DNA of 64,000 bases from a virus. The notes beneath the pieces are model-generated. The model searched no databases, was not told the origin of the DNA, and was given only the letters and a program-made list of their open reading frames with translations. Numbering within the stretch: the stretch's first letter is position 1; each line of letters begins with the position of its first letter. Below are positions 40,770 through 48,063 of the stretch, piece by piece. The stretch lies in IMG/VR virus record IMGVR_UViG_3300037193_002017, positions 1 to 64,000 of that record. One strand, 5' to 3'. The position numbers were made by a program, and so were the translations under genes.

Positions 40770-41174
40770 GTGCTGCAGCACACCGGCCCGACTGTCGTCG
40801 ACACCCGTATCTGGGACGGCAGCCGCGACCCCGAGCTCACCGCGTGGCTCGGCCCCAACGCCCACCACTACGAGGGCGAACAGCTCGTCATCGACAGCAT
40901 CGACGGACCCGTGCGGCCCCGGCCCGGCTACCACCTGATCCTCTGGACCGACCGGGAGGTCACCGTTGCCGCGCCGCGAGTCGCCGAGCGGGTGTACGGG
41001 CCCGACGGTCTCTGCGGCCAACTGGCCCGCGCCCAGGCCGCCATCGAGGCGGTCCACGTTCTCGCCGTCCGCTGGGCGAAGGCCGGACCGCCGCTCGGCA
41101 CGTCCATCGCGCGCTGGGTGGACGCCCGCCTCATCGAACTGAACACCGCCCTCGATAAAGCCAGGGAGTACTGA
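40770..41174 (+). CDS. Hypothetical protein
   Basis: This encodes 134 residues from GTG 40770, 2 bases after the upstream stop. It has a beta part (HYEGEQLVIDSIDGPVRPRP) and a C-terminal helical part (LARAQAAIEAVHVLAVRWAK, WVDARLIELNTALDKA). The two halves could form a small alpha-beta domain. Function unknown. Confidence 0.5.
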   Translation: MLQHTGPTVVDTRIWDGSRDPELTAWLGPNAHHYEGEQLVIDSIDGPVRPRPGYHLILWTDREVTVAAPRVAERVYGPDGLCGQLARAQAAIEAVHVLAVRWAKAGPPLGTSIARWVDARLIELNTALDKAREY

Positions 41175-41175
41175 C

Positions 41176-41772
41176 ATGGGTCTGGAGTTCACACAACCCA
41201 CGCGGGTCTGGATCGGCCGCGAAGGCGGCTGGGAGCCGGTGGACGGCGTCGCCCACGTCCAGCTACAGGAGGAGGCCCTGCCCGTCGAGGACGCCAGCGT
41301 CGAGCTGGAGTTCAGCGTCAAGACACCGTCCAACGGGGTGCCGACCTGCCCGTCCGGCCGCCACCCCCAGCACACGCCCGACACCTGCGAGGAACACGAG
41401 GAACTCACGCAGGCCTTCCATGGCTTCATCGAGCTCCTTTTCGCAGCCGCCTTCGCCCAAGCCGAGCAGGCCGCCCGCCGCTACCAGCAGGCCCTGGCAG
41501 AGGCCTTCGCCGGCATCGACACCTGGGAGCCGCGCGGACTGTCGGCATGGCTCACCGAGCCAGAGCAGCCCACTCCGATCGAGCGCGCCCTGCAGATCCT
41601 CGCCCCGCACCTCGCCCACGAGCCGCTTTACCAGCCCAACCACCGCTGGCTCAGGGCCGCTCCCGCCCCGCAGCCCACCGACGAGCAGCCGGACGACACC
41701 GGCGAGGCCGCGCCGAGCACCGACCGGCCCGCCTGGCAGTCCCCGTACGGGCCGCCACCGAGGAGGCGCTGA
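41176..41772 (+). CDS. Hypothetical protein with helical core
   Basis: A 198-residue protein. Residues 1-50 are beta-rich; CPSGRHPQHTPDTCEEHEE near residue 58 provides two Cys and two His. Residues 75-115 form a long helix (FIELLFAAAFAQAEQAARRY). The last 50 are disordered. Function unknown; it follows its neighbour by one base. Confidence 0.5.
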   Translation: MGLEFTQPTRVWIGREGGWEPVDGVAHVQLQEEALPVEDASVELEFSVKTPSNGVPTCPSGRHPQHTPDTCEEHEELTQAFHGFIELLFAAAFAQAEQAARRYQQALAEAFAGIDTWEPRGLSAWLTEPEQPTPIERALQILAPHLAHEPLYQPNHRWLRAAPAPQPTDEQPDDTGEAAPSTDRPAWQSPYGPPPRRR

Positions 41773-41774
41773 CG

Positions 41775-42038
41775 ATGCAGCTGCACCTGATACGCACTGA
41801 CCCCGTCCAGGAGATCGCGGCCGAGCCCGCCACCCTCGAACTCCTCATCACCGCCCTGGACGAAGCGACGCAACCGCGCCTGTCCTCACCCGAGTTGATC
41901 ACCGCGTGCCGCAGCGGACTCGGCTGGCCGCTCGTCCCGGACGAGTCCATCTGCCCCGGGGCCGTCCACCTCCGTCCTGTACCCCGCCCGTCCGAGTGGC
42001 ACAGCGGCACCGCACCCGCCGACTCGCCACAGCAGTAG
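41775..42038 (+). CDS. Small hypothetical protein
   Basis: An 87-residue protein starting 2 bases after the upstream stop. The first half (DPVQEIAAEPATLELLITAL; LITACRSGLGWPLV) is helical, the end polar. It closes the run of overlapping early genes before a 73-base gap. Function unknown. Confidence 0.45.
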   Translation: MQLHLIRTDPVQEIAAEPATLELLITALDEATQPRLSSPELITACRSGLGWPLVPDESICPGAVHLRPVPRPSEWHSGTAPADSPQQ

Positions 42039-42111
42039 ACGCCCCTCCCTACCCATCGGGTGGGGAGGACGACCCCGCCCCTGCCCCACCAGTACGAAGG
42101 GGAGCACACGC

Positions 42112-42795
42112 ATGATCTGCACCCTGTGCACGCACAACGAGCTCGAGTTCGGCAGCCTCTGCCCCTCCTGCACCCGCGCCACCCACGAACGCCTCACCCG
42201 CCTTCCCCGACTCTGGGCCTCCCTGGGGTCCTGGCTCACCCCCGGCGCCACCGGCAGCGCCCAGTACGGCGGTCGCGTCCGCCTCGCTGAGGCCCCCATG
42301 CCTCTCGACAGCGAGGTCCTGGACCTGATCGCCGAGGGCGGCATCGTCGGCGTCCTCGAGGACTGGCGCACCGCCGTCTACGAGACTCGCGGCTGGAGCC
42401 TGCCGCCCCGCGCGGCCAGCCTCGGTAACCGCGTCACCATCGCGGCCGGCGACCTCGACCACCATCTCGACTGGATCTCACGCTGGTACGCCGGCGAGGC
42501 CTTCGGCTGGGACATCCGCCGTCTCTTCCAGCGCGCCTCCCGCGTCGTACAGCCCGGCCACGACCTCGACCAGCCGAGGCCGACCTTCCTCGGCCACTGC
42601 ATCGCCGTGGACTCCTCCGGGGTGGTGTGCGGGGCGAAGATCTACGCGGACATGCGCACGTCGGTGCAGTGTGAGTGGTGCCTGTGCCCGTACCCGCCCT
42701 CCACCTGGCTGACCCTGCGGCGTTTCCAGCCGGGCAACGAGCACCTGCACGACGAGGACCAGGACGAGCCCGACATGGAGCCGGTGGCCGCCTGA
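42112..42795 (+). CDS. Zinc-finger protein with central helical domain
   Basis: This 227-residue protein opens with MICTLCTHNELEFGSLCPSC, two C-x-x-C pairs. The middle (residues 60-150) contains helical VLDLIAEGGIVGVLEDWRTA and RVTIAAGDLDHHLDWISRWY. CGAKIYADMRTSVQCEWCLC near residue 178 makes a second zinc site. The arrangement resembles RNA- or DNA-binding phage proteins; no family is certain. A bidirectional terminator follows. Confidence 0.55.
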   Translation: MICTLCTHNELEFGSLCPSCTRATHERLTRLPRLWASLGSWLTPGATGSAQYGGRVRLAEAPMPLDSEVLDLIAEGGIVGVLEDWRTAVYETRGWSLPPRAASLGNRVTIAAGDLDHHLDWISRWYAGEAFGWDIRRLFQRASRVVQPGHDLDQPRPTFLGHCIAVDSSGVVCGAKIYADMRTSVQCEWCLCPYPPSTWLTLRRFQPGNEHLHDEDQDEPDMEPVAA

Positions 42796-42837
42796 CATGC
42801 CGCCACGCCACGGCGTAGCGTGTGCCTGGACACGCGA

Positions 42838-42876
42838 GAGCCCCGCCGCCCCACTTCTCCTGGGGCGGCGGGGCTC
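42838..42876. terminator. Bidirectional terminator
   Basis: Arms 42838-42853 and 42861-42876 are complementary over 16 bp around CTTCTCC. It separates the rightward early operon from the convergent HTH gene at 42886-43146. Confidence 0.85.
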
Positions 42877-42885
42877 GTCTGCGTT

Positions 42886-43146
42886 CTACGCCTCGTCGCC
42901 CTTCTCCAGGTCGGCGCGCTTGCCCTGGCGAATCCCTTCCTGGCGCGCTTTCCAGTACTGGTCGAACCAGGCCACGTCGTACTCCGGGCGCGAACTCCCG
43001 GGTCTGAACACAGGAGCCGGCCAGCCCTCGGCGGGGTTGGTCGCAAGCCGGTGGATGTATGTCCGGCTCACACCCGCTCGCTCTGCGAGTTTCGGGATGG
43101 TCATTGTCTCCCTCTCCGGCTCCTGCCGCTCGGGGGCATCGGGCAT
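42886..43146 (-). CDS. MerR/AlpA-type helix-turn-helix regulator
   Basis: ATG 43146 is preferred because GGGGAGGA sits 6 bases upstream; a GTG further out at 43185 lies inside the palindrome. The 86-residue product contains MTIPKLAERAGVSRTYIHRL, a MerR-like HTH, then a short wing and FDQYWKARQEGIRQGKRADL. It is divergent from the gene at 43296 across the 31-bp palindrome and may bind it. Confidence 0.75.
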   Translation of the reverse strand: MPDAPERQEPERETMTIPKLAERAGVSRTYIHRLATNPAEGWPAPVFRPGSSRPEYDVAWFDQYWKARQEGIRQGKRADLEKGDEA

Positions 43147-43160
43147 GCGGACATCCTCCC

Positions 43161-43191
43161 CGAGAAGTGTGGACAATGTCCACACTTCTCG
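43161..43191. promoter_or_regulatory. 31-bp perfect palindrome with paired DnaA-box-like sites
   Basis: Arms 43161-43175 and 43177-43191 are exact inverted repeats around A43176. The minus strand contains TTGTCCACA, the preferred Streptomyces DnaA box; the plus strand contains ATGTCCACA in the opposite arm. It lies between divergent genes, upstream of the membrane-protein cluster. It may be the operator of the adjacent HTH protein, a DnaA-binding site, or both. Confidence 0.75.
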
Positions 43192-43218
43192 CTACGGTCG
43201 TTCTCGGCACAACGGAAA

Positions 43219-43260
43219 ACCCCTCGACCCATGCGGAGTTGCAGCTCCGGGCCGAGGGGT
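43219..43260 (+). promoter_or_regulatory. Leader hairpin upstream of 43296 gene
   Basis: ACCCCTCG at 43219-43226 pairs with CGAGGGGT at 43253-43260, with an inner CGGAG/CTCCG stem at 43234-43249. It ends 35 bases before the GTG, between palindrome and gene, so it could act as an attenuator. Confidence 0.5.
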
Positions 43261-43295
43261 GGACCCGTCCTGAAGCGAACGAAGGGAACAGGTCC

Positions 43296-43628
43296 GTGGC
43301 AGACACTACCCAGCCCGATCAGATCGACGTAGCCCTCAAGGTGCTGCTCGCCGAGCCCACCTACGCCGCACAGACCCTCACCAAGCTGGCCGGCCTCCTC
43401 CAACTGGACCCCGGCCAGCCGATGACCGGCCGCGACCTCGAGCGCGCCATCGACATCGCCGCCGAGGCCGTCCTCACCCGACTGCCCGACGTCGTCGCCC
43501 GCGACAGCATGCAGCGCATGTACCGGGCCCTCCCGGACCGGTCGGCCACGGTCACCCGCGGCGAGTACGCCCTCCTCCTGCGCCAGGCTGCCAAGGACCT
43601 CGACGCCGTACGAGGTGACCGCCGATGA
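43296..43628 (+). CDS. Hypothetical helical protein
   Basis: GTG 43296 has GAAGGGA upstream and lies after the leader hairpin. The 110-residue product is helical: IDVALKVLLAEPTYAAQTL, GRDLERAIDIAAEAVLTRL, DVVARDSMQRMYRALPDRS. A MazG-like or DNA-binding fold is possible but no residues are diagnostic. It overlaps the next gene by 4 bases. First gene of the rightward operon controlled at 43.2 kb. Confidence 0.55.
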   Translation: MADTTQPDQIDVALKVLLAEPTYAAQTLTKLAGLLQLDPGQPMTGRDLERAIDIAAEAVLTRLPDVVARDSMQRMYRALPDRSATVTRGEYALLLRQAAKDLDAVRGDRR

Positions 43629-43834
43629 GCCGGAAACCCACCACGGCCGAGCGCGTCGCCGCGCTCCACCGCCAGTGCGCCGCCGACTACCGCGCCGCCC
43701 ACGCGAACCACGACAGCGTCGACCACCTGGACCTCGTGCACGGCCTGGAGGTCGGCTACGACCCGCACGCCCAGGACCTGAACACGCTGGCCACCGAGTC
43801 CGCCGCCGCACGCCTCGACCACGACGCCGACTGA
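43625..43834 (+). CDS. Small hypothetical protein
   Basis: A 69-residue protein from ATG 43625. It is rich in His and Asp (AHANHDSVDHLDLVHGLEVG), a helical pattern with possible metal binding. A strong hairpin follows. Function unknown. Confidence 0.5.
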   Translation: MSRKPTTAERVAALHRQCAADYRAAHANHDSVDHLDLVHGLEVGYDPHAQDLNTLATESAAARLDHDAD

Positions 43835-43848
43835 ACCCCGCCAGACCG

Positions 43849-43882
43849 CCGCGCCCCGGCACATCCCCCGGCCGGGGCGCGG
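43849..43882 (+). terminator. Hairpin before membrane-protein cluster
   Basis: CCGCGCCCCGGC at 43849-43860 and GCCGGGGCGCGG at 43871-43882 form a perfect 12-bp stem with a 10-base loop, 24 bases before the GTG at 43907. It can terminate or reduce transcription into the cluster. Confidence 0.65.
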
Positions 43883-43906
43883 CCTCCCCACGCACTGGAG
43901 TCCTTC

Positions 43907-45514
43907 GTGATCCTGGACCAGCCCTACGCGAGAGCGGCGGCCGAGTACTGGCCCACCGCCCTCGCCGCCGGCCTCCTCCTCACCACCCTCGCAGGCCTGT
44001 GCTGGCTGGTCGTGCGGCGTACCAGCGGCGCCGTCCTCACCGCCGGGATCGGCGCGCTCGTCTGCACCGCCTACACCGCCGACACCTCCTGGCGGTTCGC
44101 CGAGCACCGCCTGGACATGGCCGACCACACCGAGCGCCTGGTGATGTTCGCCGCCGGTGAGGTCGCCCTCCTCGCCTGCGCGGTCATGGCCCGAGCCAAC
44201 AAACGCGCCACCGCCACCGAGGACACCGCCGGCACCCCCGGCGTACCCGGCGTACTCGTGTGGACCATCACCGGCGTCCAGGTCATCCCCGCCTACTCCG
44301 AGTCCGGCATCATCGGCGGCACCGTCCGCGCCGTCTTCGGCCCCGTCATGGCCGCCCTGCTCTGGCACCTCGCCATGGGCCTGGAGATCCGCGTCGCCAA
44401 ACCGCAGGCCCTCTCCACCGGACTGCCCGCGCAGATCGGCCACGAGCTGCGCGAACGCCTGCTGTCCTACCTCGGACTGGCGACCCGGAACCGTACCGCG
44501 GAACAGATCAGCCGCGACCGCGCGACCGCCCGCGCCGTACGCCTCGCCTCCCGCCGCCACCGCGGCTGGTGGGCCCGCGCCGCCCTCAAGGCCGCGGTGG
44601 CCCGCTCCGGGGCGGCCGTCGACGGCGAGCGCCGCCACCAGCTCCTGCAGCTGCTCGCCGCACGCCGTACCGCGGCCGAGCTGAGCACCGTACCCGTCGT
44701 CTCGCCGTGGGTAGCCCAGCCCCTACCCGAGCCCTACCCGCCTACCCCGCTCGGCGTCACCGGCGCCGAACTGCGCGCCATGGACCCGATGGACGCCATC
44801 CTCCGGATACACGCCGCACGGCCCGACGCGACGCCCGCAGAGACCGCCGCGCTGTGCACGGAGTACGGCGTACCCGTCTCCGAGACCCTCGTACGGGTAG
44901 CCCTCCGCGCGGGCAACCCCGACCCCACCCCGCCCCCCGCCCCGGCCGTACCCGAGCGGCCCCAGCTCCACGCCGCACCCGCACCCGTGCCCGGCCCGCA
45001 GGACGCGCCCGTACCGGCCCTACCCGAGGCGGCCGAGCACGAGTACACCAGCCCCGGCCTGCACCTCGACCTCATCACCGCCCCCCGGGTACACCCCCAG
45101 GTAGCCTGCGCCGTCCCCGCCGCCCACGCCCGTACCCGGCCCGGCCGCACCGAGGTACACGCCCGCCTACCCGAACAGCCCGAAGCCATCCAGCACACCA
45201 CCGAGGGAGAACGCGCTACCCGGCCCGCGCAGCCCTCTACCCGGCCCGGGGTAGCCGCTCTACCCGAGCCCGTACCCGTACCCGGGGTAGACCCCAGGCC
45301 CGGCCCGGACGCCCTACCCCACCCCACGGGTACGGCGGGTAGGGACGGTGGCGGGGAGCAGGATCCGCTGCTCGACCGGGCCCGCGAGGTAGACGCCGCT
45401 CACCGCCGTACCCACCGCCGCCCGGCCAGCGTCCAGACCCTCAAGAAGGAGCTGCGGGTAGGGCAGAAGAAGGCCCAGCAGCTCCGTGACCTCCTCGCAG
45501 GCGAGCCCGCATGA
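43907..45514 (+). CDS. DUF2637-type membrane protein with C-terminal HTH
   Basis: A 535-residue protein from GTG 43907. Residues 1-165 hold four to five membrane segments (TALAAGLLLTTLAGLCWLVV; GTVRAVFGPVMAALLWHLA), the DUF2637 pattern known from Streptomyces plasmids and mobile elements. Residues 170-260 are a basic cytoplasmic region; 260-480 are Pro-rich. Residues 485-535 (VDAAHRRTHRRPASVQTLKK, LRVGQKKAQQLRDLL) look like a helix-turn-helix. It may tether DNA to the membrane. The Pro-rich part is packed with TACCC motifs using rare GTA and CTA codons. Confidence 0.75.
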   Translation: MILDQPYARAAAEYWPTALAAGLLLTTLAGLCWLVVRRTSGAVLTAGIGALVCTAYTADTSWRFAEHRLDMADHTERLVMFAAGEVALLACAVMARANKRATATEDTAGTPGVPGVLVWTITGVQVIPAYSESGIIGGTVRAVFGPVMAALLWHLAMGLEIRVAKPQALSTGLPAQIGHELRERLLSYLGLATRNRTAEQISRDRATARAVRLASRRHRGWWARAALKAAVARSGAAVDGERRHQLLQLLAARRTAAELSTVPVVSPWVAQPLPEPYPPTPLGVTGAELRAMDPMDAILRIHAARPDATPAETAALCTEYGVPVSETLVRVALRAGNPDPTPPPAPAVPERPQLHAAPAPVPGPQDAPVPALPEAAEHEYTSPGLHLDLITAPRVHPQVACAVPAAHARTRPGRTEVHARLPEQPEAIQHTTEGERATRPAQPSTRPGVAALPEPVPVPGVDPRPGPDALPHPTGTAGRDGGGEQDPLLDRAREVDAAHRRTHRRPASVQTLKKELRVGQKKAQQLRDLLAGEPA

Positions 45515-46016
45515 ACCACGCTGCAGAGCCCCTGGACCTGGCCGCCGCCAGCACCCCCGCCAGCGCGTTACCGCACCGAAGGAACCCCGTGATACTCGCC
45601 GCCCTCGTGGCGCTCGGCCTGGCCCCCGGCCTGATCACCGCCGTACACGTGCACCGCACCCACGGCCCCGTCAGAGCCGCCCTCGCCGCCGCCGGCGTCA
45701 CTCTCGCCCTGGCCGCCGCGCTGCTCGGCGTCCTCCTCGTCTTCCCGCCGCTCGCCATCGCCTGCGCGGCCGGATGCGTCCTGGCCGCGCTCCGCGCCTA
45801 CGACCAGGCGCGCCTCACTGCGGCGAGCAGCTGGCTGAGCTTGGCCGGCCTGTTCGCGTGGTGTGCGAGGTGGCGGTCATGAGCAAGGACACCCCCATCG
45901 TCCCCACCCGCGTCATCCCCGCCGGCGTACCCCTGCCCGCCCGGCCCCCCGAGCCCGGCGAGGTACCCCCCTGGCGCACCCCGCCTACCCCACCACCGGC
46001 TACCCCGCCCGTACCC
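44691..46016. repeat. Cluster of TACCC/GGGTA motifs inside two membrane-protein genes
   Basis: By hand count TACCC or its complement occurs 24 times from 44691 to 45460 and 5 more times from 45928 to 46016; 21 are on the plus and 8 on the minus strand. The hit at 45238-45242 is one of seven between 45217 and 45289. Most use GTA or CTA codons, which are rare in high-GC actinobacteria. The bias suggests selection on DNA rather than protein. Confidence 0.55.
45511..45882 (+). CDS. Membrane protein, second gene of cluster
   Basis: This 123-residue protein overlaps the DUF2637 gene by 4 bases. It has two to three membrane segments from about residue 27 to 100 (VILAALVALGLAPGLITAV; ALLGVLLVFPPLAIACAAG). 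The short charged ends give no catalytic clue. Position and size resemble the small Spd-type membrane proteins of Streptomyces plasmids; that is inference. Confidence 0.6.
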   Translation: MNHAAEPLDLAAASTPASALPHRRNPVILAALVALGLAPGLITAVHVHRTHGPVRAALAAAGVTLALAAALLGVLLVFPPLAIACAAGCVLAALRAYDQARLTAASSWLSLAGLFAWCARWRS

Positions 46017-46424
46017 CCTCCGCCTGCGCCGCCTGCGGAGCCTCAGGCCGTCGTCGTACGCCACGTCCACGAAGTGGTCCTGGTCGTCCCCGACCCCGAG
46101 CCGGAACCCCGGCTGTGGGAACGCCTCTGGGAACGGCTGTTCACGTGGCGGATGATCGCCGCGATCCTCGCCGCCCTCCTTCCGTGGGCGGCCGGGCAGA
46201 GCCCCGTCGGCCTGTGGTCCCACACCGTCCACCAGGCCCGCGCCGAGGCGGGGATCGTCGCTGCGTACGTCATCGCCGCCGTCGCCGTCGCCGCGACGTG
46301 GGCCCTGGACCGGCGTACCGGCCGTCTCGTGCCCCGCTTCCTCCTTGTCACCAGCTCACTCGGGGCGTTCGGCGTCCTGCACTGGTTCGACCCCATCACC
46401 CTGCTCACCGGAGTCCACCTGTGA
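45879..46424 (+). CDS. Membrane protein with Pro-rich N-terminus
   Basis: ATG 45879 overlaps the upstream stop by 4 bases. Of 181 residues, 1-60 are Pro-rich and contain five TACCC motifs at DNA level. VVVRHVHEVVLVVPDPEPEP follows, then three membrane segments (residues 88-175, e.g. MIAAILAALLPWAAG). It may partner with the DUF2637 protein. Function unknown. Confidence 0.6.
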   Translation: MSKDTPIVPTRVIPAGVPLPARPPEPGEVPPWRTPPTPPPATPPVPPPPAPPAEPQAVVVRHVHEVVLVVPDPEPEPRLWERLWERLFTWRMIAAILAALLPWAAGQSPVGLWSHTVHQARAEAGIVAAYVIAAVAVAATWALDRRTGRLVPRFLLVTSSLGAFGVLHWFDPITLLTGVHL

Positions 46425-46933
46425 CCGCCACCAACACCCTCACCATCGGCGGCCTCCTCGCCGCCCTGATCATCCTGACCTGCAACCTCTACCCCTGGTG
46501 GACCGGCAACAGGGAGATGAAGCAGCTCTCTTCGTTCGGCAAGGGGTTCGGGGCCGCCGCCTGTGCCGCGGCGTGCCCGGGCGGCATCCTCGGCTGGGCT
46601 CACCACCGATCCGGAACCATCGCCAACGACACCGGCGAGAAGACCAGCACCGCCGTCACCGGCACATCCTCCGCCGCTGGCCTGACCACCGGGCAGCTCG
46701 TCGGCCTCGGCGCCACGGGCGCGGTCGTCGTGGTCATCGCGGTCACCCTCGTCGTCCTGTCGTACAAGGCGGCGGGGAAGAAAGACAAGAAGCGGATCAT
46801 CGGCGGCGCCTTCGTCGGCTCCACGTTCTGCCTCACCGCAGGCGTCGCCGGGGCCCTGTCCTGGCTTCCTGCCGCCCTCAACGCGGCTGGCGGCGGCATC
46901 CTCGCCTTCTTCCAGGGCGCGGGCATCCTGTGA
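46421..46933 (+). CDS. Multi-pass membrane protein (SpdB-like)
   Basis: The 170-residue GTG-start protein has about four membrane segments: LTIGGLLAALIILTCNLYPW, GKGFGAAACAAACPGG, LGATGAVVVVIAVTLVVLS and STFCLTAGVAGALSWLPAAL. Short loops are Gly/Lys-rich (KAAGKKDKKR). This plan is seen in small Streptomyces plasmid spread proteins, but no DNA translocase gene is present nearby. Assignment is tentative. Confidence 0.55.
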   Translation: MTATNTLTIGGLLAALIILTCNLYPWWTGNREMKQLSSFGKGFGAAACAAACPGGILGWAHHRSGTIANDTGEKTSTAVTGTSSAAGLTTGQLVGLGATGAVVVVIAVTLVVLSYKAAGKKDKKRIIGGAFVGSTFCLTAGVAGALSWLPAALNAAGGGILAFFQGAGIL

Positions 46934-47520
46934 GCCGCCTCGCCTGTATCGCCGACCGTCTCGCCACCGGCTCCCGCCTCCACACCCGCCGCCTCGTGAA
47001 CGGGGCCGTGGCCTGGTGCGCGCGCGGCCGACGCGACGACCTCAAGGGCTGGAAAGCGGCCCTCGGCATCATCGCCCGCCTCGCCCTCCTCGCCGTCGGC
47101 GCGTACGTACTGGCCCGCCTCGTACGGGCCCTGCCGTCCCTCATGTGGCTGCTCACCGGATGGTGGACGCTCGCCTCCTGGCGGGCCGGGAAACCCGCCG
47201 ACACCCCCCAGGAGAAGGCCCCCGAGGGGCGATCGGTGGAGGCCGACCGGGAGGCCGTCCGCACCCTCCTGCTCACGGTCATGGGGGAGGCGGACAAGGT
47301 GCACCTCCGGGCCGTCCTCGCCCACCTCCACCAACAGGGCCAGTGGGAGGGCCGCACGGTCACCGATATGCGCCACCGACTGGCCGCCCTGGACATCCCC
47401 TTCGACCGCTCCGTGAAGGTGGCCGGAATCCCCACCTGGGGGGTCCGCCGAAACGACCTGCAGACCCCTTCCCCAGCCACCGCCGAGGAAGCGTCTCCCA
47501 CCGCGTCTACCGCCGCCTGA
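46930..47520 (+). CDS. Membrane protein with C-terminal winged-helix-like domain
   Basis: This 196-residue protein starts in a GTGA overlap. Residues 40-85 form one or two membrane segments (AALGIIARLALLAVGAYVLA; PSLMWLLTGWWTLASW). Residues 100-185 have a winged-helix pattern: REAVRTLLLTVMGEADKVHL, RAVLAHLHQQGQW, TVTDMRHRLAALDIPFDRSV. It could therefore bind DNA at the membrane. The phased TCTACCG repeats begin at its last codons. Confidence 0.65.
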   Translation: MSRLACIADRLATGSRLHTRRLVNGAVAWCARGRRDDLKGWKAALGIIARLALLAVGAYVLARLVRALPSLMWLLTGWWTLASWRAGKPADTPQEKAPEGRSVEADREAVRTLLLTVMGEADKVHLRAVLAHLHQQGQWEGRTVTDMRHRLAALDIPFDRSVKVAGIPTWGVRRNDLQTPSPATAEEASPTASTAA

Positions 47521-47579
47521 CCTGCACGTCTACCGGCCGTCTACCGCCATCTACCGATGCATCTACCGGCCGTCTACCG
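47506..47579 (+). repeat. Six phased TCTACCG repeats (iteron- or centromere-like)
   Basis: TCTACCG starts at 47506, 47529, 47540, 47550, 47562 and 47573. The last five are 11, 10, 12 and 11 bases apart, close to one DNA helical turn; the first is two turns away. Several copies extend to TCTACCGGCCG. The array spans the end of the winged-helix membrane gene and the gap before GTG 47598. Same-face spacing suggests cooperative protein binding, as in iterons, partition sites or operators. Confidence 0.7.
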
Positions 47580-47597
47580 GCCAGAGAGGGGGCCGTC

Positions 47598-47786
47598 GTG
47601 CCCAAGTACACGTACCAGTCCGCGCCCGGGCTGAGGGTCCGCACCACGAACTACCGCGGCAGCGCCCAGGAGTTCGCGGACGCGCTCGCCGAAGACTGCC
47701 GCGCAGATCACGGCGTTGAGCCGGACGTGCGTGTGTGGAACGGCGAAGGGCCGGTAACCGAGCCGCCCGCCGCAACCGCACCGTGA
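47598..47786 (+). CDS. Small protein downstream of the phased repeats
   Basis: GTG 47598 has GAGAGGGGG upstream. The 62-residue protein reads PKYTYQSAPGLRVRTTNYRG, then a helix (AQEFADALAEDCRADHGVEP) and a short end. The beta-alpha pattern is like a small DNA- or ligand-binding fold. It is the first gene after the repeats and may be controlled by them. Function unknown. Confidence 0.55.
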   Translation: MPKYTYQSAPGLRVRTTNYRGSAQEFADALAEDCRADHGVEPDVRVWNGEGPVTEPPAATAP

Positions 47787-47803
47787 CGCGTCTCCCATAA
47801 GCC

Positions 47804-47845
47804 CCGGGGCGGCCGCCCCTCCGCCAAGAAGTACGGCCGCCCCGG
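47804..47845 (+). terminator. Terminator-like hairpin
   Basis: CCGGGGCGGCCG at 47804-47815 pairs with 47834-47845 over 12 bp with an 18-base loop, just after the gene ending at 47786. Confidence 0.6.
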
Positions 47846-47877
47846 TCACCCATCCCGAACGAGACAGGAGCACCATC

Positions 47878-48042
47878 ATGGGCCTGTTCACCCGCAAAAC
47901 CGAGACCGACCTCCTCGCCGACACTGTGGCCAGCCTCCCGCCCCAACCGGCCAACTGGACACCCGAGCAGTACGCCCAGTTCACCCAGCAGTCGAACCGC
48001 GCCATGCGCGAGCAGAACGGTGTAGACCCGGACGCCGACTGA
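47878..48042 (+). CDS. 54-residue hypothetical protein
   Basis: ATG 47878 has ACAGGAG upstream. It encodes MGLFTRKTETDLLADTVASL, then a Pro-Trp-x-Pro-E-Q-Y-A-Q-F helix and an acidic end. Too short to assign; hairpins lie on both sides. Confidence 0.45.
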   Translation: MGLFTRKTETDLLADTVASLPPQPANWTPEQYAQFTQQSNRAMREQNGVDPDAD

Positions 48043-48063
48043 CACCCCCTGCCACACTGAAGC

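Noticed and set aside
43147-43185. GTG start of the HTH gene inside the palindrome
   Set aside because: ATG 43146 has a good GGGGAGGA site; the longer form would start within the operator.
47506-47579. Phased TCTACCG array as CRISPR-like
   Set aside because: Units are only about 11 bases long with no unique spacers, which fits a protein-binding array.
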